A stretch of DNA of 38,015 nt from a virus. Under the pieces are notes generated by a model. That model was given only the letters and a program-made list of their open reading frames with translations. It did not search any database and was not told the DNA's origin. Of the stretch, positions 1-9,400 are shown piece by piece. The DNA is taken from IMG/VR virus record IMGVR_UViG_3300033148_000881, positions 1 through 38,015 of that record; one strand, given 5' to 3'. Numbering within the stretch: the stretch's first letter is position 1; every line of letters begins with the position of its first letter. Position numbers and translations under genes: made by a program.

Positions 1-1344
1 GGTATGGTTACAACAGGTATGTTTATAGCTGCAGGATCAGTGGGTGATTTAGAACAATGTGGCCCTTTGAAAGAAATGATCTTAAATCCTTCAGCAAATG
101 ATATATATGCTGTAGAAACAAATCTAATGGACGCAGATGGTACTATTGGTATGGCAGGTCTGTTTATTCCTGAACAGTGGTCTATGCCCCCTTATATTGA
201 TGAATATGGTAATTCTCAAATAGAAGAAGCTATTGAAGCTATTAAGATTGAGAGAGAAAGATGGAAGAATGAACTAAGTGGTGAACAGTATCAATTAAGA
301 ATATCTCAGAAACCTTTGAATATTGCAGAAGCATTTGCATATAGAAAGGAATCTATATTTCCTCAAGGTATTCTATCAAAACAAATGAAGAAGATTGAGG
401 AGAAAGAATATGCATATGAACTTATTGAACTTGACAGAGATCAAACAGGTATAATTGCAAAAAGAACAAATAAACTTCCTATATCTAAATTTCCTGTAGA
501 TAAAAAAATGCAAGATAAAACAGGTAGTATAGTTGTATGGGAAAGACCTATACCTTCACCTCAATTTGGTGCATACTATGCATCTATTGACCCTGTATCA
601 GAAGGTAAGACAACAACATCAGATTCATTGTGTAGTATTTTTGTATATAAAAATGCAACTGAAGTTACAAGACAATTACCTAGTGGAGACGTAGAACAGT
701 TTATTGAAAAAGATAAAATAGTAGCAGCTTGGTGTGGTAGATTTGATGATATAAATAAAACACATGAGAGGTTAGAAATGATTATTGAGTGGTATAATGC
801 TTGGACAATAGTTGAGAATAACATATCACTTTTTATACAACATATGATTGCTAGGAAAAAACAAAGATATTTAGTACCTAAACAACAAATATTATTCTTA
901 AAAGATCTTGGCTCAAATAGAACAGTATATCAGGAATATGGATGGAAGAATACTGGTACATTATTCAAGAGTCATTTGATTTCTTACGCAATAGAATTTT
1001 TAAGAGAAGTAATTGATGAAGAGCTAGATGATAATGGTAACGTAATGACTCAAACATTGGGGGTTGAAAGAATACCAGATCCAATGCTTTTAAAAGAAAT
1101 GTTAGCATATTACCCAGGATTAAACGTGGATAGACTTGTTGCTTTTGGTGCATTAGTGGCTTTTGTTAAAATTCAACAATCAAATAGAGGTTATACTAAA
1201 AGGCGTGAATCAGAGAATGATTCTTTGGTAAACTCAGAAAATTTTAGTAAATTAAAGTATAGTAGTGCCTTTAAAAATATTGGACGCAATAGGACTTTAG
1301 GGGGTGCTAAGATAAGAAGATCCGGATTTAAAAATATAAAATAG
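1..1344 (+). CDS. terL: Terminase large subunit, C-terminal part (5' truncated)
   Basis: DNA-packaging motor and headful nuclease. The reading frame is open from base 1, so the gene starts upstream and the first ATG in view (base 4) is internal. Missing are most of the N-terminal ATPase domain with the Walker motifs. What remains begins near the ATPase end (TTGMFIAAGSVGDLE), then carries an RNase H-like nuclease. Counting from the ATG at base 4, likely metal-binding acids are D196 in YYASIDPVSEG, E271 in WTIVENN and D376 in NVDRLVAFGALVAF. This D-E-D layout is that of the TerL nuclease, and the sequence style matches crAss-like terminases. It is followed 11 nt later by the portal gene, the usual packaging order. 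The stop is TAG, with an in-frame TGA four codons on. Family is near certain; the crAss-like assignment is from remembered patterns. Confidence 0.9.
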   Translation, partial: GMVTTGMFIAAGSVGDLEQCGPLKEMILNPSANDIYAVETNLMDADGTIGMAGLFIPEQWSMPPYIDEYGNSQIEEAIEAIKIERERWKNELSGEQYQLRISQKPLNIAEAFAYRKESIFPQGILSKQMKKIEEKEYAYELIELDRDQTGIIAKRTNKLPISKFPVDKKMQDKTGSIVVWERPIPSPQFGAYYASIDPVSEGKTTTSDSLCSIFVYKNATEVTRQLPSGDVEQFIEKDKIVAAWCGRFDDINKTHERLEMIIEWYNAWTIVENNISLFIQHMIARKKQRYLVPKQQILFLKDLGSNRTVYQEYGWKNTGTLFKSHLISYAIEFLREVIDEELDDNGNVMTQTLGVERIPDPMLLKEMLAYYPGLNVDRLVAFGALVAFVKIQQSNRGYTKRRESENDSLVNSENFSKLKYSSAFKNIGRNRTLGGAKIRRSGFKNIK

Positions 1345-1355
1345 ACTAAATTGGT

Positions 1356-4106
1356 ATGAGAGTATTAAATGCAATGCAAATGAAAAATGGGGCTAAAGCT
1401 GAAAGCGGGCCTACATTTTCTAGCTTAACACAACCGGTTCAGTTTTTACCATATAAAAAGAAAGATGATGATTGGTCTGCGTGGAACCTTGATTGGCTTG
1501 AGCTACAAGGTATAGAATTTTTGCGTGTTAATTCAAGAAGACTTCTTAAAAATTATAAACTGGCTAAAGGTATAATTGATAAAACAGATTATATAGTAGA
1601 GCCAGATAATGAATATAAAGATTTAATGGATGTTCTTACTGCTGAAAATGATTCAGCATTAGAACTTAAGTTTTATCCTATTGTCCCAAACGTAATTAAC
1701 GTTCTTACAGGAGAGTTTGCTAAGAGATATTCAAAAGTACAGTTTAGAGCTGTAGATGATGCATCATATAATGAAATGCTTGAGCAAAAGAAAATACAAG
1801 TAGAAGAAGCACTACTTGCAGATGCTGAACAAAAGATGATGCGCAAGATGATTGAAATGGGTGCAGACATGGGATCTGAAGAAGTTCAGCAACAAATGAA
1901 TCCTGAAAATTTAAAATCTTTACCAGAAATAGAAGACTACTTTAGTAAGTCTTATAGAAGTTCTATTGAAGAATGGGCTTCACACCAACTTGCAGTTGAT
2001 GAAGAAAGATTCAAAATGCAAGAACTGGAAGAAAGAGGGTTTAGAGATATGTTAATTGCTGATAGAGAGTTTTGGCATTTCCGTATGTTAGAAGATGATT
2101 ATGATATTGAATTATGGAATCCTGTGTTAACCTTCTATCAAAAGTCACCAGATCAAAGATATATATCAGATTCAAATTACGTAGGTAAGATTGATCTAAT
2201 GACGGTTTCTGATGTAGTTGATAAGTATGGTTATTTGATGGATGAAAAGCAGCTTAAATCACTTCAAAAGATTTATCCTGCACGTTCAGCACAATATCAA
2301 GTTACTGGTTATCAAAATGACGGTGCTTATTATGATGCAACAAGATCTCATGAGTGGAATACTAATATGCCAGGTCTTGCATATAGACAGTTTACTAGTA
2401 ATTACTGGAATGATCCTGCAAGAGGTGGAGATATATTAAGTCAAATCCTTGATGAAAATGAAGATGTTTCAATGTGGGGTGAAGGTAACTTAATGAGAGT
2501 ATCAACTATATATTGGAAAACACAAAGAAGAGTTGGTCACTTAACTCATGTTAAACCAGATGGTGAAGTTGTACAAGAGATTATAGATGAGACATATAAG
2601 ATAACTAAAAAGCCCATATATGACACTTCTATATTTAAGCAAAAAACAAAAGACACATTACTAGAAGGTGAACATATAGATTGGATTTGGATTAATGAAG
2701 TTTGGGGCGGTGTTAAGATTGGACCAAATTTACCAGCAATGTGGCAATCTACAATGGGTGATAATATTAATCCAATATACTTAGGTATTAATAGAACTAA
2801 ACCAGGAAGATTACCTTTCCAATTTAAAGGTGATAATTCATTGTATGGTTGCAAGCTACCAGTAGAAGGAAGAGTATTTTCTGATAGAAATACAAGATCA
2901 ACATCATTGGTAGACTTAATGAAAGCGTATCAAGTTGGATACAATATGGTTAATAACCAGATTGCAGACATTCTAATAGATGAATTAGGAACAGTAATCA
3001 TGTTTGATCAAAATGCTTTACCACGTCACTCAATGGGAGAAGACTGGGGTAAAAACAATTATGCTAAAGCATATGTAGCAATGAAGGATTTTCAAATGCT
3101 ACCTCTTGATACATCAATTACTAATACTGAGAATGCTACTAACTTCAATCATTATCAAACTCTTAACATGGAGCAGACTAATAGATTGATGTCTAGAATT
3201 CAACTTGCAAATTATTTTAAACAACAATGCTTTGATGCAATTGGTATTAACCCTCAACGTTTAGGTGGGGCTGTGTCAGCTCAAACAGCTACAGGGGTTG
3301 TACAGGCTATGCAACAATCATATGCACAAACAGAAATGTACTTTGTACAACACTCAGACCATTTAATGCCACGTGTTCATCAAATGAGAACAGATCTTGC
3401 TCAGTTCTATCAAAGTAGTAATCCAAGTGTAAGGTTACAATACATATCTACAGAAGCAGAAAAAGTAAACTTTACTATTAATGGTACAGATTTACTACTT
3501 AGAGACTTTAATGTATTTGCAACAACTAAGACTAATCATAGAGCTATCCTAGAAAATCTTAAACAAATGGCTCTTCAGAATAACACAACAGGCGCAAGCA
3601 TTTATGAATTAGGTAATATTGTTAAAGCTGATTCAATTGCTGAAGTATCTGATATACTAAAAGATTCAGAAATCAGACAACAAAAGCAAAGACAAGAAGA
3701 AATGCAGCAGCAGCGTGAAATGCAAGAGCAACAGCTACAAGCAAAAGCTCAAGAAGAGCAACAAAAACTTCAAGTTGAAATATCAGAAAATGAGAAAGAC
3801 AGAAGAAATGATGTGTTATTAGCTGAAATTAGATCTGCTGGTTATGGATCTATGGTTGATTTAAATCAGAATCAGCAATCTGATTATCAAGATGTTATGA
3901 AAGATATTAAAGAAACAACTCAATACCGTGAGCAAATGAACTTTAAGCGTCAAGAAAGTGCTACAAAGTCAGCTCAAGAAAACAATAGACTTGCGGTAGA
4001 AAGAGAAAAAATTGCTGCTCAAAAACAAATAGCTGATACTAAACTTCAAATAGCAAGAGAGAATAAAAACAAATATGATTCTCCAAAAAAAGATGAAGAT
4101 AAATAA
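1356..4106 (+). CDS. Portal protein (P22/crAss-like)
   Basis: Forms the dodecameric ring at the capsid vertex through which DNA is packaged and ejected. At 916 aa it is of the large size typical of P22-like and crAss-like portals. The body (about 1-770) is a mixed alpha/beta protein with features seen in crAss-like portals such as KFYPIVPNVINVLTGEFAKR near 105-125 and the SAQTATGVVQAMQQSYAQTE stretch in the putative tunnel/stem part. From about residue 771 to the end it is a charged, Gln-rich coiled coil (RQQKQRQEEMQQQREMQEQQ), fitting an extended barrel projecting into the capsid. Position directly after terL and before the scaffold and capsid genes supports the call. A longer 130-nt gap follows, with a promoter-like site. 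No catalytic role is expected. Confidence 0.88.
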   Translation: MRVLNAMQMKNGAKAESGPTFSSLTQPVQFLPYKKKDDDWSAWNLDWLELQGIEFLRVNSRRLLKNYKLAKGIIDKTDYIVEPDNEYKDLMDVLTAENDSALELKFYPIVPNVINVLTGEFAKRYSKVQFRAVDDASYNEMLEQKKIQVEEALLADAEQKMMRKMIEMGADMGSEEVQQQMNPENLKSLPEIEDYFSKSYRSSIEEWASHQLAVDEERFKMQELEERGFRDMLIADREFWHFRMLEDDYDIELWNPVLTFYQKSPDQRYISDSNYVGKIDLMTVSDVVDKYGYLMDEKQLKSLQKIYPARSAQYQVTGYQNDGAYYDATRSHEWNTNMPGLAYRQFTSNYWNDPARGGDILSQILDENEDVSMWGEGNLMRVSTIYWKTQRRVGHLTHVKPDGEVVQEIIDETYKITKKPIYDTSIFKQKTKDTLLEGEHIDWIWINEVWGGVKIGPNLPAMWQSTMGDNINPIYLGINRTKPGRLPFQFKGDNSLYGCKLPVEGRVFSDRNTRSTSLVDLMKAYQVGYNMVNNQIADILIDELGTVIMFDQNALPRHSMGEDWGKNNYAKAYVAMKDFQMLPLDTSITNTENATNFNHYQTLNMEQTNRLMSRIQLANYFKQQCFDAIGINPQRLGGAVSAQTATGVVQAMQQSYAQTEMYFVQHSDHLMPRVHQMRTDLAQFYQSSNPSVRLQYISTEAEKVNFTINGTDLLLRDFNVFATTKTNHRAILENLKQMALQNNTTGASIYELGNIVKADSIAEVSDILKDSEIRQQKQRQEEMQQQREMQEQQLQAKAQEEQQKLQVEISENEKDRRNDVLLAEIRSAGYGSMVDLNQNQQSDYQDVMKDIKETTQYREQMNFKRQESATKSAQENNRLAVEREKIAAQKQIADTKLQIARENKNKYDSPKKDEDK

Positions 4107-4109
4107 GCG

Positions 4110-4127
4110 TTAGCTATATACTGCTAA
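4110..4127 (+). other. Short hairpin after portal gene
   Basis: TTAGC, an 8-nt loop, then GCTAA, just after the portal stop codon and followed by AAAAACTTTC. The stem is only 5 bp with no T-tract, so it is at most a weak terminator or RNA-end stabiliser. Confidence 0.2.
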
Positions 4128-4183
4128 AAACTTTCATGTTTAGTAAAATATTTTAAGTTTAACTTGATTATATATTAAGAAAC

Positions 4184-4201
4184 ATTTCTTATATTATATA
4201 T
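4184..4201 (+). promoter_or_regulatory. Promoter-like AT element upstream of scaffold gene
   Basis: TTTCTTATATTATATATG in the 130-nt gap before the scaffold gene, about 35 nt from its ATG. It contains the TATATTAT core that recurs in several other intergenic gaps here (9388, 11050, 20320). It follows a small inverted repeat, AAGAAA-CA-TTTCTT. The promoter role is inferred from recurrence and position only. Confidence 0.35.
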
Positions 4202-4236
4202 GTAAGAAAGTATTAATTATTAAAACCAACATTATT

Positions 4237-5559
4237 ATGAGTACAACAGAAACAGAAACTGTGAAGAGTAACGTAAAAGAAAATGTGGAAATCAACTTGG
4301 ATGAAATATTCAACGGTGCACCTAGTGGCGCTGATATGATTCAAGATGACAAGAAACAAAAGAATATTTTTTCTGGAACATCTGGTAAAGCAGACTTTAG
4401 TTTTGCTGACCCAGACAATGATGGAAAAGATGATCTAAATGCTAAAGTAGAAGCTAAAGAAGAAACTGAAGAAGTTGAAAAAACTGAAGAAGTAACTGAA
4501 GAAGTTGAAGCAAAAGCAGAAGATAAAAAAGAAGCACCAACTGTAGATGAAGTTTTTGGTGACATCTCTGAAGAAGAAGAGGTTGCAGAAGAAAAAACTA
4601 AAGAAACTAGAGGTAGAAAGAAAATTTCAGGTATATCAGATGTATTTGGTAAACTTATTAAAGATGATAAGATTGTACCATTTGATGATGATAAAGCACT
4701 TGAAGATTATACTGCTAAAGATTGGGAAGAGTTAATTGAAGCTAATCTAGAAGAAAAAGCTAGACAAGTAAGAAGTGAAACTCCAAAACAATTCTTTAAT
4801 AGTTTACCTCAAGAATTACAGATAGCTGCAAAATATGTAGCTGATGGTGGTAAAGATTTAAAAGGTTTATTTTCTACATTATCTCAAGTAGAAGAAACCA
4901 AAACTTTAAATGTTAAAACTGTTGCAGGACAGGAAAAAATTATAACGGAATATTTAAGTGCTACTGGTTATGGTACTGCTGAAGATATCCAAGAAGAAAT
5001 TGAAATTTGGAAAGACTTAGGTAAGTTAGAAACACAAGCTAATAAGTTTAAACCAAAGTTAGATAAGATGCAAGAAAAAGTTGTTGCACAAAAGCTCAAA
5101 GAACAAGAGCTTAAGAAAAAGCAACAAGAGCAAGCATCACAACAATATATGAAAAATGTCTATGAGACATTAAAAGAAGGTACATTGGGTGACATCAAAG
5201 TAGATAGAAAGACACAAGCCATGTTATATAATGGTTTAGTTCAACCTAATTATCCTTCTGTAAGTGGACGTAACACTAATCTGTTAGGGCACTTACTTGA
5301 AAAATATCAATTTGTGGAGCCTAATTACCAATTAATCTCTGAAGCTCTGTGGTTATTACAAGACCCAGCAGGTTATAAAGCAAAGATTATGGATAAAGGA
5401 GCACAAAAGAGTGTTGAGAAAACGGTTAGAAAATTGAAAAGTGAGCAATCAAATGTAGGAGGATCATCATTAGGTGTAACTAAAGCAGAAGAAGCAAGTG
5501 CTAAGAAAAGCTCAAAGAGAAAGATTCAAAGACCAACCAACATATTTAAACGAATTTAA
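4237..5559 (+). CDS. Capsid scaffolding protein (putative)
   Basis: Most likely the internal scaffold directing capsid assembly, as it lies between portal and major capsid genes, where tailed phages and crAss-like phages place it. The 440-aa protein has a scaffold-like make-up: an acidic, low-complexity, probably disordered N-terminus (about 1-130, rich in EETEEVEKTEEV-type repeats), a short conserved-looking helical segment FFNSLPQELQIAAKYVADGG at 186-205, a charged coiled coil around 275-310 (KLKEQELKKKQQEQASQQ) and a strongly basic C-terminus (KKSSKRKIQRPTNIFKRI). A basic C-terminal tail is a common scaffold feature for binding the coat. No protease motif was found, so a fused protease is not supported. 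The FFxSLPxELQxAAKYVADGG segment resembles crAss-like genes in this position. Confidence 0.68.
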   Translation: MSTTETETVKSNVKENVEINLDEIFNGAPSGADMIQDDKKQKNIFSGTSGKADFSFADPDNDGKDDLNAKVEAKEETEEVEKTEEVTEEVEAKAEDKKEAPTVDEVFGDISEEEEVAEEKTKETRGRKKISGISDVFGKLIKDDKIVPFDDDKALEDYTAKDWEELIEANLEEKARQVRSETPKQFFNSLPQELQIAAKYVADGGKDLKGLFSTLSQVEETKTLNVKTVAGQEKIITEYLSATGYGTAEDIQEEIEIWKDLGKLETQANKFKPKLDKMQEKVVAQKLKEQELKKKQQEQASQQYMKNVYETLKEGTLGDIKVDRKTQAMLYNGLVQPNYPSVSGRNTNLLGHLLEKYQFVEPNYQLISEALWLLQDPAGYKAKIMDKGAQKSVEKTVRKLKSEQSNVGGSSLGVTKAEEASAKKSSKRKIQRPTNIFKRI

Positions 5560-5573
5560 TTAAGTAAATTAAA
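5555..5573 (+). other. AT inverted repeat over scaffold stop codon
   Basis: TTTAATT and AATTAAA separated by AAGTA, spanning the scaffold TAA stop. The stem is A/T only and weak. It may help separate scaffold from capsid expression, but nothing in the sequence proves this. Confidence 0.2.
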
Positions 5574-5620
5574 TATATAAACTGAAAATTAATTATTAAC
5601 AATCAAAAACAATCAAAATT

Positions 5621-7240
5621 ATGGCAACTCCAGTTTTAAATAATGGGATTTTCCTAAGAGATACAAGCTATAAAGCAAGTTCTCATGTTGATTCTTATCA
5701 CCTTACCCAGATGCTTGGTAACCCTGAGCCTATGGATATGGGACCAATTGATTTGTGGGCAATGACTCAAAAAGTTGAAATGCCTCTTTATCAAATGGCT
5801 TCTTTTGGTGGAAAGAATACAATTCTTGTAGACAACGCTAGAGGTGAGTATAAATGGCAAACTCCTATTGCACAAGATCTACCGTACATTGTTGCGGACC
5901 TTGATCCTGCTAACACTTCAAAAGGTGTTGATGGAACAACGTTTAGGATCAAAATTAACAAGAGAACTTTTGGACATGGTGATATCATTACTTATGATAA
6001 GTACAATGGTTTAGAACTTTACATCACAGCTGATGATATTATCCCAGCAGGTGACGGTTATGTTTACACTGTTCAATTAGTTAACAACAACAACGCAGCC
6101 TCTTTAGATAACAAGTACCTTGCAAAAGGAACTAAGTTCTTCAGAAAAGGTTCTGCACGTGGTGAGTATGGTGAAAGATTCTCTGACATTGAAACAGGTT
6201 CTGGTTTCCGTGAATTCTACAACTTCGTAGGAGGAGCAGAAGCTCACGTACACTATTCAATTTCTTCAAGAGCAGACTTAATGATCAAAGGCGGATTGAA
6301 CGCTGATGGTACTGTGCCTGTAACTGAAATTTGGAGAAACTTTGACAATGACCCAAACAACCCATCAGTACCTAGTATTGAAGGATTAGTTGCATCTATG
6401 GGTAAAGCTGGTGCAAGAGAAGCATTTGAAAATGGTACTCTTACACGTACTTTCATTACAAATATGGAAGCAGCACACCTTTCTAAAATTGCAACTGACA
6501 TTGAGACTTACCTCATGTGGGGGAAAGGCGGTAGAATTAAGCAAGACGGACCAGATGATATTAGATTATCTGTTGGTTTATGGTCACAGTTGGATAACTC
6601 ATTTAAGAGAGTATACAACAAGTCATCATTTACTCTTGACATGTTTAAGTCTGAGCTTTACAACTTCTACCAAGGAAAAGTTGAATTTAAAGGACCAGAC
6701 CCACAAAGATCACTTGTTGTACAAACAGGTATTGGTGGTATGCAATTAATCAACAAAGCAATTGCTGATGAAGTGTATGGTTCTGGATTAGTTCAAAATG
6801 CATCTGATATCGGAGCTGTAACAGGTAAAGGTATGGATTTAGATTATGGTTTTGCTTACACAAGCTTTACTATTCCATTCTTAGCTAACGTTAAGTTTGT
6901 ATTGAATCCTGCATTTGATAACTTAAATACTAATGACATTGAGAATCCATTAATTGATGGAAGACCTCTAAGTTCATTTAGCTTTATCATCTTTGATGTA
7001 ACTGACGAAGGTAATGACAACATTCACTTGTTGAAACTTTCTTGGGATAATCAACTTAAGTGGTTCTACCAAAATGGTACTATGGACTACATGGGAAGAA
7101 CTCAAGGGTTTGCATCTACTGGACAGTTCAATGGATATAGAGTTTATATGACTCAAACCATGCCAGCTGTATGGGTTAAAGATCCGACTAAAGTTCTTAA
7201 AATTGTAATGAGAAACCCAGTTACTGGAGGATCATTCTAA
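5621..7240 (+). CDS. Major capsid protein (HK97-fold expected)
   Basis: Main shell protein. The 539-aa length, position right after the scaffold gene, and strong terminator right after the stop codon all fit a highly expressed coat protein. The sequence is even in composition, with no signal peptide, membrane segment or enzymatic motif. Notable stretches are MDMGPIDLWAMTQKVEMPLY (N-arm), a Gly/aromatic-rich middle (SGFREFYNFVGGAEAHVHYS), and DLDYGFAYTSFTIPFLANVK towards the C-terminus. HK97 fold is assumed from phage class rather than seen. The start at 5621 is chosen because it follows an A-rich leader with two copies of CAATCAAAA. Composition is slightly less AT-biased than neighbours, as is common for highly expressed phage genes. 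Confidence 0.82.
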   Translation: MATPVLNNGIFLRDTSYKASSHVDSYHLTQMLGNPEPMDMGPIDLWAMTQKVEMPLYQMASFGGKNTILVDNARGEYKWQTPIAQDLPYIVADLDPANTSKGVDGTTFRIKINKRTFGHGDIITYDKYNGLELYITADDIIPAGDGYVYTVQLVNNNNAASLDNKYLAKGTKFFRKGSARGEYGERFSDIETGSGFREFYNFVGGAEAHVHYSISSRADLMIKGGLNADGTVPVTEIWRNFDNDPNNPSVPSIEGLVASMGKAGAREAFENGTLTRTFITNMEAAHLSKIATDIETYLMWGKGGRIKQDGPDDIRLSVGLWSQLDNSFKRVYNKSSFTLDMFKSELYNFYQGKVEFKGPDPQRSLVVQTGIGGMQLINKAIADEVYGSGLVQNASDIGAVTGKGMDLDYGFAYTSFTIPFLANVKFVLNPAFDNLNTNDIENPLIDGRPLSSFSFIIFDVTDEGNDNIHLLKLSWDNQLKWFYQNGTMDYMGRTQGFASTGQFNGYRVYMTQTMPAVWVKDPTKVLKIVMRNPVTGGSF

Positions 7241-7256
7241 GAATTGTAATAATAAG

Positions 7257-7290
7257 GGGAGGTGGGTTAAACCTCCTCCCTTTTTATTTT
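7257..7290 (+). terminator. Rho-independent terminator after capsid gene
   Basis: GGGAGG pairs with CCTCCC, and inside it GGT pairs with ACC around a TAA loop; TTTTTATTTT follows directly. It lies 17 nt after the capsid stop codon. It is the clearest terminator in the left part of the window and closes the packaging/head unit. Confidence 0.9.
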
Positions 7291-7312
7291 TAACCTTTAA
7301 ATATAACTGATC

Positions 7313-7510
7313 ATGGCACTAGATATTAAAAGACAAAACAAAACATATGAATTTTCAAATTCAAGTGTTTCTAAAATACTTGCTTCTAAAGCAGTTGGTA
7401 AGGATATCTTAGCAAGAGACCATGCAGATGATGCAGCAGCAAAAGCTGCAGGTTTAGCGAAAGGTGATTTATATCACACTTCAGGAGCTTTGAAGATAGT
7501 TGTTAGTTAA
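7313..7510 (+). CDS. Small conserved phage protein (65 aa)
   Basis: A 65-aa protein of unknown function. The C-terminal half (AAKAAGLAKGDLYHTSGALK) matches a pattern seen in many small phage virion-module proteins, in which an 'AAGL-xGDLY-xTxG-LKIV' ending is frequent. The N-terminal half is basic and polar. It starts 22 nt after the capsid terminator, behind an A/T leader (TTTAAATATAACTGATC) that resembles the leader before the 24554 gene, so it may have its own promoter. It could be a capsid decoration or minor head protein, but that is only position-based. Confidence 0.7.
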   Translation: MALDIKRQNKTYEFSNSSVSKILASKAVGKDILARDHADDAAAKAAGLAKGDLYHTSGALKIVVS

Positions 7511-7523
7511 AGTCAAAAACTAT

Positions 7524-7543
7524 AGCAAGGGTAAAACCTTGCT
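7524..7543 (+). other. Perfect 7-bp hairpin without long T-tract
   Basis: AGCAAGG, loop GTAAAA, CCTTGCT, followed by only TTTAG. It sits in the 118-nt gap after the 65-aa gene. It could be a weak terminator, an attenuator or an RNA-processing/stability hairpin. Confidence 0.45.
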
Positions 7544-7628
7544 TTAGAAATATTAGTAATAATAAGAATGTGCATTAGTTTGCATTATTTGACTATAGTA
7601 ATAATTATTAATTTTTAAAAAACCAAAA

Positions 7629-8648
7629 ATGGAAGATTACACAATTGTTGAAAAGTATCAACAGAAAAAGAAAGGAAGCACTATAGCTATCCGCCCTTAT
7701 TTTAATCCTAATAAGGAGAATATGGGACTAGAAGCTTATGGCTTAGCTTTACATGATGGAGTATTTCATCAAGAAAGCTTGGCATGTTTAGAATTGAATG
7801 GAGTTAAAAGATATGTAACAGGTCTTAATGAATTTGCTCCTGAAGTTAAAATGTTACCTGCTAAAGAGAAAAAGGCTAAAATAAAAGAAATTAGACAAGT
7901 AGTTTCTGAACTTGAAGCTGAATTAGCAGCTAACCAAGTTGATCCAGAAGATAAAGAGTTTTGGAATAAGTTAACTATAATGAAGCCTGATAACTCTAAG
8001 TTCTGGGATAAAATTCAACTTAGATGTGGTAATGATCCTGTTTATTTAGATGTTGAAGCAGATCCTTATGATAGAATTAAACTTTATGCAATAAAAGCTG
8101 GAGGTTTTTCTATTGTTGCTAAATCTTTAAAAGAAGCAAGAGCTGCACAGAATAATCCAAAGTTTTACTTGGATACTGTTGAAGAAACTCTTACAACAAG
8201 AACTGAGACAACTAAAATTAAAAATAAAGCATTGGCATCTTTACAAAACTTATATGATTCTAATACAGCTAAGTTAATGTATGTAGCAAAGGTTTGTGAT
8301 GCTGATAGTGTTCAATATACTAAGAATACACCAAATGATATTATGTATGAAAATATGGATGCATATATTAATGGTTTTGGTGCTGAATCAAATAAAAAGA
8401 GAGCTGCTAAACAATTTTTAGATGTATCTAATTTAGATATGGAAGAATTGAAAATTAGAGCATTAATTAAAGATGGTCTATACTATAGATTTATTACTAC
8501 AAAAGCAGGAGGCTGGATTGAGCCAATTGACAGTGGTATTAGAATGGGTAAAAGACCAGCTGAATGTTTAGAGTTTTTAATGGATCCTAAAAATGAAGAG
8601 CAACTCCTATCATTGATTGATAAAGTAGAACCTTATTGGAATTCATAA
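7629..8648 (+). CDS. Conserved head-module protein of unknown function (339 aa)
   Basis: No domain of known function was recognised. The 339-aa protein is soluble-looking and charged, with a probable coiled coil at about 80-105 (KEKKAKIKEIRQVVSELEAE) and a C-terminal region ending KAGGWIEPIDSGIRMGKRPA followed by an acidic tail. The middle contains NDPVYLDVEADPYDRIKLYA. There is no signal peptide or membrane segment. It lies between the capsid gene and a putative head-completion gene, 11 nt upstream of the latter, so a role in the head (minor capsid or assembly) is the likeliest guess. The start follows TTTTTAAAAAACCAAAA, a leader type also used by other genes here. Confidence 0.6.
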   Translation: MEDYTIVEKYQQKKKGSTIAIRPYFNPNKENMGLEAYGLALHDGVFHQESLACLELNGVKRYVTGLNEFAPEVKMLPAKEKKAKIKEIRQVVSELEAELAANQVDPEDKEFWNKLTIMKPDNSKFWDKIQLRCGNDPVYLDVEADPYDRIKLYAIKAGGFSIVAKSLKEARAAQNNPKFYLDTVEETLTTRTETTKIKNKALASLQNLYDSNTAKLMYVAKVCDADSVQYTKNTPNDIMYENMDAYINGFGAESNKKRAAKQFLDVSNLDMEELKIRALIKDGLYYRFITTKAGGWIEPIDSGIRMGKRPAECLEFLMDPKNEEQLLSLIDKVEPYWNS

Positions 8649-8659
8649 AATAATATACA

Positions 8660-9364
8660 ATGGAAAATAGTACACTCTTATTAAAACTTAAACAAAGGCT
8701 TAACAAGCTAGACAGTCAGGATTATGACAATATTGAATGTTGGCAGTTTGTAGAAGCTTTTAATAAAGCACAAATTGAGTGGTGTAGAAGAAATCTCCAT
8801 GGTGGTAACATGTATAAAGAAGGTGATGAGTTATCTAAAAAAAGAATTGATGACTTACAACCTTTACTTAGAGAGTTATCTCTAGTAGGTACAGTTACTG
8901 ATGAGTATTTTGAATCTACAAATTTTCCAGTTGATACTTATTTAGAATACAAAAAGGTCTCTACTCAAGCAAAGGATGATTGTTGTACTCCAAGATCAAT
9001 GACTGTATATTTAGCTGAAGAAGCTAATGTTGAGTTATTACTTAGAGATCCTCTAAAGAATCCAAGTTTTGAATGGGGAGAAACATTTTGTACAATGTTA
9101 AATAACACAATTAGAATTTACAGAAATCCAAATTTTGATATTGTAAATCCTGTTTTAACTTACTATGAAAAACCAACACTTATAGAAGTTGAGGGATGTG
9201 TTAACCCATATGATGGTACATTAAGTACAACAAATGTTGACTGTGAATTTAAGGATGATCTAGTAGAAGTTATGCTAGATGATGCAGCTGCACTAATAGC
9301 TGGTGATATTGAAAATCCATATCAACAGCAAAGAGGTCAGGCTGCTGCAGAAAGAAATAATTAA
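8660..9364 (+). CDS. Putative head completion/adaptor protein (234 aa)
   Basis: The N-terminal part is helical with NIECWQFVEAFNKAQIEWCR and a DELSKKRIDDLQPLL segment. The middle has NVELLLRDPLKNPSFEWGET and NTIRIYRNPNF, which look like a beta-rich core, and the C-terminus returns to helix (DDLVEVMLDDAAALIAGDIE). This overall plan, a helical bundle plus beta core and a size near 230 aa, recalls head-to-tail connector proteins of Bacteroidota phages, and the pattern is familiar from such genomes. The function is an inference from layout and position. It overlaps nothing, sits 11 nt after the 339-aa gene, and is followed by a 122-nt gap with a promoter-like site and structured leader. Confidence 0.55.
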   Translation: MENSTLLLKLKQRLNKLDSQDYDNIECWQFVEAFNKAQIEWCRRNLHGGNMYKEGDELSKKRIDDLQPLLRELSLVGTVTDEYFESTNFPVDTYLEYKKVSTQAKDDCCTPRSMTVYLAEEANVELLLRDPLKNPSFEWGETFCTMLNNTIRIYRNPNFDIVNPVLTYYEKPTLIEVEGCVNPYDGTLSTTNVDCEFKDDLVEVMLDDAAALIAGDIENPYQQQRGQAAAERNN

Positions 9365-9387
9365 TTATGCATTTAAATAAAAAATGC

Positions 9388-9399
9388 GTATATTATTAT
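9388..9399 (+). promoter_or_regulatory. Promoter-like GTATATTAT element upstream of 493-aa gene
   Basis: GCGTATATTATTATAG lies 24 nt after the previous stop codon. The GTATATTAT core is shared with the sites at 11050 and 20320. It would give a leader of about 80 nt for the 493-aa gene. This is a recurrence-based inference. Confidence 0.4.
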
Positions 9400-9400
9400 A

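Noticed and set aside
4237-5559. Scaffold gene considered as a fused prohead protease-scaffold
   Set aside because: No Ser/His protease motif could be found; acidic disordered N-terminus and basic C-terminus fit a plain scaffold better.
6390-6749. 119-aa + strand frame inside the capsid gene
   Set aside because: It lies wholly within the major capsid gene in another frame, with composition (Leu/His-rich) typical of shifted reading.
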